Shown: positions 45,656-58,730 of the stretch, in pieces
How the letters are laid out: every line of letters begins with the position of its first letter
How positions within the stretch are numbered: position 1 is the first letter of the stretch
Notes under the pieces: generated by a model
Seen by the model: the letters and a program-made list of their open reading frames with translations, nothing else
Database searches by the model: none
What the model was told of the DNA's origin: nothing
Origin: Talpa occidentalis
Taxonomy: Eukaryota; Chordata; Mammalia; Eulipotyphla; Talpidae
DNA: 64,000 nt
Direction of reading: 5' to 3'
Assembly (NCBI RefSeq): GCF_014898055.3
Contig: NW_023603184.1
Coordinates: 149,548,149 to 149,612,148 of the forward strand
Position numbers and translations under genes: made by a program

Positions 45656-48600
45656 AAGAGAGGGAAGTGATCACGCTAAACAAGGCCGCCGTGTAGAGGG
45701 CCTTCCCCTGACGCAGGACGGCAGCGCTTTCCCCACACTCCCGCCGCGGGGCTGCCACAGTTTCATCCCAGACCGACACAGAGCCCGCAATGGCAGTGAG
45801 CCGGGCAGGAGCTGGGCCCCGCTGTGGGGCCGGCCCTGGGCACGGATCCCGACCCTCGCCCGGGACATCCTGCCCGCTGGCTCCTTGTGAAGACATCCTC
45901 TCCGCAGCCCAAAGCCCAGAGGCTGCTTCCGGGGCGCCCTGGTGCTGCCCCTGCCGGGGGACCATCACTGTCCTCAGGGCCCAGCCCCTTAGTAGCCAGC
46001 GTCTGCATCCCCGCTCAGCAAGGGGCCCCCGTGCGCAGCCACCCAGGGTCAGGGGCCCCTTCATCGGGGCCCTTGCTGAAAAGCTGCGACCGGAGGGTCT
46101 CCTGCCTCTGGGTCAACCCAGAATTCCCCAAAGACCCCTCAGTCAGCGTCCGGCTGGAGGACCGGGCGCCGGGGCAGCCTGGTAACCGGGGCCCTGTGCC
46201 GTGTCACATGCCTGACAAGAAGCATCGCTCCGGCACCATACAACGCAGACGTGCCCACGGCACACGAGTCGCCCAAGCAGTGTCCAGCTCGTTTCTCTCA
46301 TGTGGCTCCCTGGCCTGGAGACACCCTCCGCGGAGGAGTTGAGTTGGGGGTTTATGTGGTTGGTTTTCCCTCGGGACGTGAAACTTGGTCGCCTTCCCGC
46401 CCTGGCCTTCCCTGCGCTGGTGCCCGGGGCCCGCGCCCTTGGCTGTGTCCAGCGCCATGAAGCCCCATCATCAGGGGACCCAGCCAGGGTTTGGCCTTCC
46501 CGGCAGCCAGGCAGGCCACAGCCCACTCCGCCAGCCCCACCCTCTGGGTGACCCAGGGCCCCTGCTCTGTGTTGTCACTTGGGGGATTATTTGACTCAGT
46601 TCTCTCTGCCCTTCCCTGCTTGGCGGCAGAGAGAGGCGTCAGTAAACAAGGGTATGTCGCTGCGGTTTCTGTTTGGTCCTGATGCACAGAAACGCCTGAC
46701 AAACTTATGTCAGGTCACGTCCTGTGGGTCGCCTGCTGCTCTAAAACCCCCCCCCCAGGAGGTATGGAGGACGGGGGTCTCATGTGAGCGGGCAGGCGGC
46801 CCAGGAGGGGCAGGCCGGCCTTTGTCTTTGCGGTCCTTTCTCTTCCTCGTCGGGTTGCCTCACTGCCCTGGCCGCTCGGCGGAACAAGGCCGTTCCCCTG
46901 GCCTTTGTCTCGAGCACCTTAAAGGGATGTGAACTGGTCGCTGCCACCGTGTGGTCATCAGGAACAACGTGCAGGGTCTGGACACGGGGTTTGTCCACAG
47001 TGCGGGGCCCTTATTCCCCCTGTGATAAGGGGCTTTCATCATCATCGTTTTTTCTTATTTTTCTCACGTCCATCAACAGCTGGGAGATAGGCGTTTGGCT
47101 TCCTTTTTTGGAGAGGGTCACCTGATGCTTTCTCAGGATTACCTGATTCGCCAGAGCCCGGACTGAGTCCCTAACACAAACCCCAGGGCACGTCCACTCC
47201 CCTGCAGCTCCAGTTCCCTCCCTCCCGTGTCTTGCCCCGTCCCCGGATGAGACAGCAGTATTAAAAGTAACCGCCTCAGTCTTTGTGAGATGAATCTATG
47301 TATTTGCAGCCCTGCTAGCTCTGAGCTTTCCAGAAGCTTCTTAAGTGCTTTAGTAGTTTGTTTAGTGAAGGTCTGTTAGTCACAAGCTCTTGATTTTATT
47401 TATCTTTTTGGTATGAAAATGTGATTATTCCCCTCGTTTCCTGCTCTGTGTTCTGGTCGTCATCTCCTCGGGACTCGAGGCGCGGGGAGGAAGCCCCTCC
47501 GCGTGGCTGGCGCCGTCTGTCTGGAGCGCGGCGGGCCGTATGTCTGCTTCTGCGTCGACTTCCTCGGAGCCCCTTTTTGTGTTTGGTTTTCCGGTCTCAT
47601 GACCTCGGGGTGTGGGTTTCCAACAGCCAGTGGTCAGTGCTGTGCTCTGGTGTCTAGGGCGCCCCCTGGCCCCCCAGTCCTGCAGAGCCCCCCGTGTCAG
47701 CTGCGATTAGACGTGTGTTTTACCTTCGGAGCCTTCTCCACCCACATGGCTTCCCTCACTGCATCCACCCTCCTGATCACGTCCTGTGCCTCAGCTCTCT
47801 CCAGCCCTGTCGTCCAGCTCCACACTTGTCCCCTCGCTCTTCCTTTGACCCCCCTCCATGGAGGATCGTGGGGTTTAATAATTATAATTTGCGTTTCTAA
47901 AAGCGCCCCCTTTCCTTCTGTGGGCCTACTCAACGTTCACAGTCACCTTGGGCATGAAAGCTCAGGAGAGCCACTTCCTATTTCTTTTGCCGTTCCCCCG
48001 CCGGCACCTCACGCGTTGCATCTGCAATACCTTGGGCTTGGGGAGTTTTTGGACGTGTGTGTGGAGTGGGGGGTGGGAGTCGCCTGTTGTTTTTCTTGAC
48101 ACTCTGATCTGAACGACTGTCCTTCTCCCGTGTTTAGTGCCGCCGGTCCGAGTCCCCAGGTGGCAGGTCTTTGTCCTCAGGAGGCTTCCCTTCCCAGAGG
48201 GGCCGGGAGCCCTGGGGCCCTGCAGCCCCCTTCCTCTGGGGCTTGCCGAGGGGGGCCCCAAGGTCTCTCTGCCTGTTGTGCCCCTGGAGCCATTCACCCC
48301 CAGTGTCACCTGCCTTCACTTTTCCTGGTGATTCAGCGCTGGATTCAGCACTGGATACTCACACTGGGGTCCCTCAGTTGTGGCCTTGACTTGGTGGGGA
48401 GCGGGAGGCGGGCCCTGGAGACTCTGCCTGAGTGTGGCTCCTCAGTGCAGTGAGGTGTGCTTTGCAGGGACGGCCCCTTCTCATGTCTTGTCTGCCGTCT
48501 TCCGGGGTGGTCTGCTTAGAGGGGGAGCTGGGCCACCCCTCCAGTGGCCCTGGAGGCAGAGCCCAGGCTGGCGGAGCTGCTCCGTGTGGGTGCAGGGAGC

Positions 48601-51600
48601 ACCTCTGTTGCTCGGTAAACTGGGAGCTGCACGTGAGGGCTGAGCCAGAGCCCGTGAATGCGGCAGGGACTGAAAGTGGGGGGTGGAGGAAGAGAAAGGT
48701 ACAGATGGGGGGGCTCATGTTGTACTAGAGGGTGGGGGGAAGAGGGAGAGGGTGGAATCTGGGCGGTTTTAAGATTCATGCCTAGAAAAATCATTTAATC
48801 ATTAGCAGAAAGAGTGGCACAGAAAGAGGACCACTGGGGACAATAGCAGATCCATTCCTGCATGTTAAGCTGGACACAAAGTCAGACTATTGCAAGAGTA
48901 TGTGCAGGCACTTAGAAGTCCCAAAATTGTTGGATTTTGGGGTCAGAGATACAGACTTGAGAATGGCCTGCGCCCGCTGGAAGCGGCTGCCTAAGGCCTG
49001 AGGGAGATGAGCTCTTGCGAAGACAGCAGGGGGTGCGGCTGGATCCCACCCGGAGCCCTCCTCGCTGACCCGGAGCCTGGCAGGAGCACGGGGAGGAGGG
49101 AGCAAAGAGCTAAAGGTGCTCACGGCCGAGCTTGGCACACAGGTGACAGCACGTCACATGCACCCTTCCTCACTCTAGGCTTAGGGGTCACTTCTCCGAC
49201 ACCCCGGAGCAGCCTCCAGTCCTCAGCACGGGCTTCCGGTGGCCACCAGAGGCCCTGCAGTTACACGGGGATGGGGGACCACGTACGTGGTGCTGCTCCT
49301 GGTACCCCGAGTGGAAAGCGCCCTGTAGGTTGTCTTGGAGGTACCGCGTTCCCTCCAGTCTCCCCTGAAATGGCCAAACAGCCCCTGTCTAAGTTGGCTG
49401 CCCATCTGTGGGCAGCCCGGAGACGGGGAGAATCGCTGACGGTGGAGACAGGACACTAAGTGACATGGAACATACGAGAAAAGGAGACTTGGATCCAGCG
49501 AAGCAGAAGCCGCGTGCCAGGGTTGAATGTTATGGTGATAGAGCAGCCCCAGAATAGATACTGTGGGGAGAGGATGTTCTAAGCTTCTGGAAAATGGATT
49601 CTGTGTCCCTGTGAACACGTGAGGGAATTTGTCCCCTGGAGTTTGTGTGCACAGGTAAATGTTGCTGTAACGTCCAGGGCCAAGCCAGGCTGTACTTAGC
49701 AGTGGAGTCTGGGAGCCTCGGCTTTGCCTGAGGAGTGAGAGATTTCAGCAGTGAATGTCCAGGAGCAGCCTCTGGGGGGGTGCGGCCAATCCTGCCCTTT
49801 TTTCAGCCCAACATTGTTGTCTTCTGAGTGTGGGTGCCCGCGCCTGCCTCCTGGAGCCGGAGCAGTGGGGCCTGCCGCCCGCTCCTCCGTGGAGGCCCCT
49901 GCGTGCCAGGCCCCCGGCGCCCGACTGAGGGCTGGAGCTACAGGTGCTGACCCTGCAGCTCAGGCTTCTGGCCGGAGGTTTGAACGGAAACCACCACACA
50001 GCCCAGTTGTGCGCAGTGAACACTGGGAAGCGAGTGGTCGCAATGTTTTTCACTAAAAGATCCCATAAATCCTGATCAGAGGGGGCTTGTGTCTGCAGCG
50101 GAAGTTCACAGCTTAGAAAGCGCGGCCCTGTGCCGTGGCCACCCACTCCGCAGTCGCGGCCCCGACCCCCAGGGGTGTGAGGGCCCAGCTGTGAATTACA
50201 GACTGATTCGGGCCGGCGCGGTCTGCTCGCCTGGATGGCGCCGCATGAAACGTGAGTGTGGGCCCCAGCTCACGAGGCTCCGCAGGAAAGGCTGAAAGCC
50301 ACGGTGTCAGGGCTGAACGCCTGCGGGTCCAGAGCCGGGACCGTTCAGATGGGCAGGTGCGGGTCTCGGCCTCTGGGGCGGCGTGTCCGCCGGTGGCTGC
50401 AGGGGATGCTTTTGGAAGCCACACTTCCAGGAACGCCAGCTGTCAGGCCATTAGGGTCTTGGGGATCAGGGCCTGCAGACGCCCCCCATCTCCGGGGCAG
50501 GCGAGTGCTCTGCTCTAGCATGAGTACCCGTCACTTGTCCTCCAGCGCATGAGCCCACAGCAGGGCTGACGTTTCTGCTCAGCCCCTCACTCTCCAGAGC
50601 CAGCGTCAGAGCAGGGGCCCCCACCCAGCCCGCGCGCTCAGGGCCTCCTCCCACGGCCAGTCTCATGGGGTCAGCTGCTCGGCTCCCCTCCACGCAGCCC
50701 AGGGTCCTCTCCAGTGATGCCCCACTGGCCCCTTCCAGGGAGGTTTAAATGCGTCCTGGAACTTTCCAGAACAGGAGCTTCTAACCTTCAGGGAGAGCCT
50801 CAGCCCTCTGAGAAGCTGGCGTGGGATTCGCATTCTGCCAAAGGGCCCAAGGGGAGACCTGTTTGCCAAAAGAGAAGCTCAGAGCAGGCGCCTCGCACTT
50901 CCCGGGGGGTAAATTCCCGAAGAGGGGCCTTGGGGACTCACATGCACCACGTCCCTGACGTCAGAGCGAGACAGAGTCCTGCGAAAGGGTCCGGCTGGGT
51001 TTCCATGGTAATGAGCGGCCGTTTAGGGAAGCTCCCGGGTCTGCCTGTGCTTTAAGGACAGGAACAGCCCAACCTGGGCCTGTCCACACCCCTGGGGCCA
51101 GTGGGATCATGGGGAGGGGGGGGTGGCCTCAGTCAGCCTGGGGGGTCCTTCCGCTCCTGACTGCAGGGAAGGAGGTGAGGCTGAGGTGCACGGGCACTCT
51201 GCGCCCAGCTCCCCTGAGGAGGGTCTTGGGAGAGTGACCTCGAGGTGGTGGGGACAGGCCCGGCAGCATGGAGCCGGCAGGGCCGGGGCGAGGTCGGGAT
51301 GGAGGGCCGGACACGGAAGGGAGCGAGCCCGTGGGCCGACGGCGCTTAGGCGCTCACCCAGGCGGGCGAGGCCAGGCGTGGGTCGTCACCATCATCAGTG
51401 GCGGCTGCTCCCAGGTGGCCGTCGGCAGCTCACTCACGGCGGCATGGAAAGCCTGGACCAAGGGGGGTGCGGCCCTGAAAGCTCGGCTCAGGGTTTTCTT
51501 GTGGCCTTGGTAGCCGGCCATGCTCCCGCCGGTGCCGCCGCCTCCTGTGCTTCTGTAGCAAAGACGGGGGCGGGGGCGTGAGAATGGGGACAGATGCTGG

Positions 51601-52081
51601 CTTTTCTGGGGCTCTGGTGAACACTATGCTGAAGGCTGCCTTTCCTCCCACTTAAGGATGTGGAGAGGAACCTTCGGCGTGTCACGCGGGTGTGCGAGCA
51701 ACGTAGCAGGACTGAGCGCCAGTCCCTGCGCCCCAGTGTAGATGCACCCCGTGGTGGCCACGAAGTCCCCACTCGCCCAGGCTGGGGTCAGCCATCAAAC
51801 CTCCCCCTGCCCGGTCCTCTGGTGAAAGCACAGAAGGCCGGGCCTTGTCTCCGCCACGGTGGTGCTACCATAGGCAGCCAGCCCGGCGCTCAGAAGGAAA
51901 TGAACCTGCACCCCGAGATTAGCGGTATTCACGCCTGGGTTTCATCCCCTTGTAGACATCGCTGGCCAAGGTCACGGGGGCCTTTTCCTAAATGCACGGT
52001 TGTACCCAGGGCAGAGCTGCCCGTATCGGTGCCTGCGACTGAACCGTCGCTGAGCCCTGCTGGTGTCGAGCCACGACCTGA

Positions 52082-52495
<414 letters not shown>

Positions 52496-53175
52496 TAATT
52501 AACACCCACTTCGGGTGGGTGTCCCCAGGGGTGTCCTGGGGCTGCAGCTCCTAGCACTAAGCCCTGCCTTTCATCGGAAGTGGGAGATGCTGCAATTCTG
52601 GCCCCGTGTGGCCTCTGTTTATTTTGGCTGAGGCAGAATGCACTTCGGAAAAGAACAGCAGACTTAGTGCCTGTTCTGTTCTCCTAGACGCCCCCCTAAA
52701 ATCCCTGTCCCTGGGAACGGACGCTGGCTATGGATGGCAGTGACAGGCTGGGGCGCGGGCACAGCACCCTGTGCCGTCTCCTGAACGCCCCAATGAAGCC
52801 CTCATGTGTCTTATTTCCCAGGAGTAGTTAGTTTGCAGGTATTTAGCAGGAGAAAAAATTCTTTAACCTGCATTTTCTAGCCTCCTGCCCAGTTGGTAAG
52901 CCTTATCAGGAGGCATGTCTCCCTCCCTCTTCCATCAGGGATCTCTTCAATTCGTTATTTTAATGCTTGGATGTTTTAGCTCCCTTGTGCGGACGTTTTA
53001 GAGAGCAGTTTCATTTGTAACCATTTGAAGAAATCTCTGCCAATGATTTATGTGCCGCTTTGTCATTAAGGGGGAGTCTGTCTTTCAGAAAGATGGAGCA
53101 TCTTATTCTGTTGCCCTCTCTAGCCAGGGTAAGCCAGGCCACAGTCATCATCACAATGATGTCATTTGCTTCTCT

Positions 53176-53320
53176 CTTCCCCCCCCCCCACCGGGTGCGG
53201 CAGGAGAGGTCTGCGCACCATGAGGGACCCTCACCAGTGGCCGGGGATTGAACCAGCGCTGCAGAGGGTGCGGGCAGCTATACAGCCCAGCGCTCAACTG
53301 CTGCGCCACCGGGGAGGCCC
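53176..53320 (-). repeat. tRNA-derived SINE (camelid Vic-like), inverted and short
   Basis: On the minus strand it starts GGGCCTCCCCGGTGGCGCAG and keeps the tRNA-like part with B box GGTTCAATCCCCGG, but stops about 135 bp in at a G-run (C-run on +, 53179-53190) with no A-tail. Flanks TGCTTCTCT at 53167-53175 and 53321-53329 form a 9-bp duplication. The 3' half of the family consensus is missing. Either the source RNA was short, or the tail was deleted after insertion. Confidence 0.8.
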
Positions 53321-53849
53321 TGCTTCTCTTTTTTAAAGATGTTGCATACCCAAGGAGGGAAGCACGGCCTTTGTTCTTGACCCCTTGGCTGTGCGGCATC
53401 CCAGCTGCAGACGTGGCTTCTGAAGTGAATGGGGACGCTTCTAGTCTGCAGTGATCTGGGGGTCGATGGTGTGTGTATCCACAGAGCAGGGGATTCAGCT
53501 TCAGAACAGGAGTAGGGAGAGCTGGACAGACACTCACATCTCTACATTTTGTATGAAATCACAGTATCTCACCTCAGACTCTCAGTCCATGCTGCTCACA
53601 CACTTTGGGCCTGATGCAAATGTCAGCCTCAAGATGCTGCCCCTCCCTCGTGCCAGGTGCGACCCGGGCGGAGGACGCTCCAGCACCCAAAGCCAAGCTC
53701 ATGCATTCACCTTGGTGTTTGCAGAACAGGCGGGAAGGTGTACAGTGTGGAATTATTATCCACAGGGTACAGCGCAAGGGGCCAGGATGGGCTCACTGGA
53801 GAATGAGCTCTGACATACTGATTTTAGCTGCCTTGGGTGACTCGGAGTT

Positions 53850-54010
53850 GAGAGCAACATAACTAATAGAAAAGCAGTGCAGAAATACTCTGACTACTTG
53901 GGCGTCTAACCAAAGGAAGTACGACGTCAATAACGCATTATGCTAATGAGACAGTAGCGATTATTAGATTACGATTTATTATTGGGGAGTAAGCGATAAA
54001 TTGCTTTACA
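53850..54010. promoter_or_regulatory. Conserved-looking AT-rich element
   Basis: CATTATGCTAATGAGACAG (near 53936, with octamer-like ATGCTAAT), then GATTATTAGATTACGATTTA and TTATTGGGGAGTAAGCG. Repeat-free and compact. Enhancer core inferred from motif content. Confidence 0.4.
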
Positions 54011-54229
54011 TCAAACAGTTTGATATGAGATGGTTCAATGTTTGAAGAAACTCTAGACAAAACCCAGCTGCGTCTAGCTGTCCTCTGAAACTCATTTAGC
54101 TTTAACCATTACATGAAGTGTGAGCATCCGGAACCTCAGCATCCGGGCATGTGCCTTTCCGCAGCAGCTGCACGTGCAGGAGTCGTGACGTGTCCAAAGA
54201 GTTAGCAATGTGTGTGTTCCTTGCAGCAC

Positions 54230-54850
54230 GTGGAGGAGGAACCTAAACCTCCATCAAAGGTGACTTCATAATAAGTCATCTTACGTGGAGTATTACGCAG
54301 CCATTTACAGTGACGCAGGTGCGCACGTGACAGCACTGAGACATGTGATCATATGTCATTAGGCTTAAAAGACAGATTCCAAAACTAGCTTCGGAATGCC
54401 ATGCTGACTTTTTAAAAAGTGCATGGATGTTCTTTAAAAAAATGTCTAGAAGCAGGGGCCTCCCTGGTGGCGCAAATGTTAAGTTGCAGCACTGTGAAGC
54501 TATCCACAGCCTCTGCAGCCCCTCTCCGGCCAGGGAGCTACACACATGATGCAGCAGACCTCTCCTGTCTCCCCGCTGCTCCCCTCAGCAGTGTATTTCA
54601 GTAGATCTGCCTGTTCTGTTCCCCGCTCTGTCTCTGGGGAATCCACTCACCCCCCCCACACCTCTGGTCTGCACCCCAGCTCTTGTATGCATAAATAAAT
54701 AAATCTTTTAAAAAAAAAAAAAGTCTAGAGGCATAGACAGCAAAATGCTAATATGGGTACCAAAATGTTAATAAAACTTAACTATGGATGATCATATTGT
54801 AGTTTATAGATCTTTATGCTATCGTTTCCCCTCTTCTCTACTGTTTAACC
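54230..54850 (+). repeat. Old L1 3'-end fragment, split by a SINE
   Basis: CCTAAACCTCCATCAAAGG, GTGGAGTATTACGCAGCCAT and, after the SINE, ACCAAAATGTTAATAAAAC and TTTATAGATCTTTATGCTAT match, in order, remembered L1 ORF2-end/3' text (CCTAAATGTCCATCAATAGG, TGGAATACTATGCAGCCAT, ACCAAAATGTTAACAGTGG). The SINE at 54455-54722 lies inside it. Confidence 0.65.
54455..54722 (+). repeat. tRNA-derived SINE (camelid Vic-like) lacking its B box
   Basis: Starts GGGGCCTCCCTGGTGGCGCA and ends in ATAAATAAATAAATC plus A-run. Target duplication GTCTAGAAGCA / GTCTAGAGGCA lies at 54444-54454 and 54723-54733, with one mismatch. Compared with the 30210 copy, the part that should hold GGTTCGGTTCCC is deleted after CTCTGCAGC, so internal pol III transcription should be lost. 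Confidence 0.88.
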
Positions 54851-55263
54851 TGTTTAGAGGAGACAAATAAGTGGAAGAGTAAATGCCCCGGCTGCCCTCC
54901 CAACCCTCCCTGCCCCACACTGGTTCCTGACTTGCTAGTGCACCTGGGAGTCTCAGCGTGAACAGTGACCCTCCCAGGCGCGACGTGTGCACGTGGCGTC
55001 CTGGCAAGGAGTAGGGAAGGTGTTAATGGAGCCCTGACCCTTTGCTTAACCAGGTCGTCTCCTCGTTCTTCAGTCTCGTGCCAGGTAGACAGGGGACGAC
55101 AGCACACTGACCCCTGCTGCAGGTGGCCGTCGGCCACGAGCCCCCGAAGCCGCTCTGTCCTGGTTCTGGCAGCATCGCTCAGCGGGTGGGTCCGGCCTGG
55201 GCCGCTTCCTCCCAGCATGGAGAACTTCAGTCATGCTTTGTCCAGAGCGGAGTGGCCGCTTGA

Positions 55264-55650
<387 letters not shown>

Positions 55651-56660
55651 GCATGCCCCACAAGCGCCTCACATACCCAGAAGCAGGGTCACACCTGGAT
55701 GTGGGTGCGAGGATCAGCCTCACACCCAAGTTCCACTGCAGGAACACGTCTTCCGCTAGTCGGGGTCATGGGCTCGTTTGCTGTCCCATAAAAACAGAGT
55801 TTGTAGGCGGAGGAAGACGCAAGTTTCCGGGCAGGGTCGGGCAGATTCTGGGCTGTGTCCGGGACACTCACCCGGCACTGCCGGTTCAGGTCATTGGAAC
55901 GAGAAGTAAAGACGCCAGGTGGACAGGGGTCCCCGAGCTGTAGGAGGATCGAGGCCTCACTCAGGGTGGGTGTGGATGAATTGGAAGGGGAGGCCGTGAG
56001 GACCCCCTCGGCGGCAGTGCAGGCGGGAGGAGGCCCCGGCGTGGGCAGAGAAGGGGTCCCCTCGAGGATCTGGAGGTGTTTCTTCAAAATGTCTTTTTTT
56101 GTTTGTTTTTAAATTTTACTCTGGGGACGTGGCGCATCAGGGCTAAAAGGGAGAAGGAATTACTTTAAAATCAGATTCCTGGAGCACAGATGTCTCCACT
56201 CACCCCCCTCCCCGGGCACCTCAAGGCCCCTGGGGAAGCACCAGCTTCAGGGTGGGGGGTCCCTTCTGGAGGGCCCCAAGCGGTTGGGTGCTAGGTGGTC
56301 TCTGTTTTGGGGTGTGCGAACACCCGGCAGTCAGAGGCAGCTGCAGCTGCTGCTCAGCCTTGGTGCTCACGGAAGCCATGCACGGGATGCGCGCACTGGG
56401 GTGGACGAGGACACAGGCTGGGAAGAGATGGCCCTGCGGGGGGCCTGAGGTGAGGCCTGGATTCGGGGGGGAATGGGAAAAGAAGTAATGATGGAGCCCC
56501 CAGGCAAGTGGAGGGCCAGACATGGGGGGGTGGCGTTGGCAGGAGCGAGTCAGACAGTCGCTGCCCCCAGGAAGACGGTGATGCGATGGCCCGACGTCTC
56601 CTTGGGCTTGGCCAATGCGGTGGCCGGTGCCCTGGGCCGCCCTGCTCCGGGGAAGGATGG

Positions 56661-56800
56661 GGCAGAGGCCACGTGGCCAAGATGCAAGGAACCAGAAGGT
56701 AGAAGTGGGGCTGTGCTCGGGAGAGCAGATACTGTGTAGCACCAGAGAGAAGGGGGTGTCCAGTCCCCACAAACTTTCACGGCACGTCTCCCCCACACGC
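56661..56800. repeat. Direct intronic duplication, copy 2
   Basis: Second copy of the 55511-55650 segment, 1150 bp downstream in the same orientation and the same intron. It differs by scattered substitutions and a small change around ACTGTGTAGCACC versus ACTCTCTAGGACC. Either a local duplication or two copies of an unrecognised dispersed element. Confidence 0.85.
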
Positions 56801-57886
56801 CTGCAAGTCCGCGGCCAGGCCGCCTCCACGCAGCCCCTTCCGCTCCTGCGGCCACTCCACGTTTCAGACCAGCCTGCATTTCCTTGCTGCTTTCACTTGG
56901 GGGCAGGGGTGGGTGGGGGGGACATTCCTTCCTTCTCCCCAGCCAGAGCACCTTCGATGCCACAGACCCCCTCTGTCTGGCACCACCTTCCGGACTACCT
57001 ACTGCGTGGCCAGCTGACCTGGCCATTGGCCGGTGTGAATGATTCGAAAGTAACGTGACACCCACTGCCTGGCTTTGTGGGTGACTCTGCAGCTGGGGCT
57101 CACACTGGCAGTGCTGGGGTGACGGGAGCCTCGCCTGCTTCTCTTGGTGGACGCATCACACCAGGTCAGCTCCATCTTGGCAAGTCGGCAGTGGACTCCA
57201 GCCTGAAGCCAGCCTGGGCCTGACCTCAGTGCCCACACAGGGCGTGCCCCCCGCCCTCGACAGGGCCCCCGGCTCTTCTGCAGACACCCGCGGGCCCGCC
57301 TCACAGCTGGAAGCGTGTTACTGTCCATCTGTCAGTCAGGGTTCGTGCAGTTGGGCAAAGACCCAGCCAAGGGCCCCGGCCGCCATCCTGCTAGTGTGAA
57401 GAGAGGCTCGGGGGCTGCTTAGGGGGTCGCCCGTCAGGTCGCTGAAAGCCAGACTTTTTTCATGAAAGCGTGCTTCCCTTTGATCTTTGAAATTTGCAAA
57501 CCTGCCCTCGTGTGAGGGTGTGGTTTGGACGTAACCGCTGCAAAGGTGGAGCCCGGGGCGAGCATCTGCGGGGGGCCAGCTGCCCCTTCTCACCCTCGCC
57601 CAGCAGCGGCCACAGTAGACCCTGGCTGCGCGTGACCTTCCCCGCACATCTGCCCTCGCAAGGTGGATGCTGCTGTTCGGGACGCAGGAAAAGTACATCC
57701 TGCAGAGGTTTATCGCGAGGGAAATTCTGTGGTTGGCTGAAGCCAGATTTCTGAGTTGCCACCCACCGTCAGATCTCTCCAGGCACCTAAAACACTGTCC
57801 TGGAAGGGTATCGGTGCCATCGAACTTGGGCAGCCTCTGCCAGGGGGTCTGCGGGTGAGCCTGGCACCGGCACCCCCGGGCCCTGA

Positions 57887-58150
<264 letters not shown>

Positions 58151-58239
58151 TAGGATGCAGCAGGTGTGCGCGGGGGACCGGTGACGGCCACGCCCAGCCC
58201 CGCTGGCCGGCCCCGATGTCTACACCCCAAACCGGCCTT

Positions 58240-58730
58240 AAGCAGATGTGGATAATTCAGGCACCTTCATTTTTTATGTTTGTTTTCACACCTTGGGGAT
58301 TCCCCTCCCCCCTTTAGAGCCGTGTTACGCTTCGGACCTTATGCATATATCACTTTAATTAATACATTTCTAATCTGCATAAGCTGTGCTGTGAACACTA
58401 ATTATGAATTTTTGATTCGTGAAATTTGTTACTCTCCTATCTTCAGTAAGTATCTGCTCGGCTAGCCCCCACCTCCCTGTGCACCCACAAGTGAGTCCGT
58501 GGTCACAAAACGCCGTATTTTCCAGCATATATTTTTAACACCCTCAGCCAAGTGCGGCATCGCGTGTAGTGACTCCTCATTAATGTTAATTGTTACCCAG
58601 CGTCAAAAACGCATTTATTTTGAGGCCATTTAGTTTCTCATTTTTCATTTACAGCTATTATAAACCGTTTTTGAGTACACATACATATTTAATGTTCTTG
58701 AGAGGTGATAAAATGGCATGTCTTCCAGAA
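58240..58730. promoter_or_regulatory. Conserved-looking AT-rich block after exon E
   Basis: TATATCACTTTAATTAATAC near 58345, CACTAATTATGAATTTTTGA near 58396, CCTCATTAATGTTAATTG near 58573 and AGCTATTATAAACCG near 58653 lie in repeat-free sequence. Enhancer-like by motif density; not tested. Confidence 0.42.

Noticed and set aside
47400..47700. Possible further GC-drifted L1 relic
   Set aside because: Some words resemble drifted L1 text but the order of anchors is not kept.
48740..49650. Purine-rich stretch with old-repeat texture
   Set aside because: No anchors to any family I can recall; could be unique DNA. A repeat-library search would decide.
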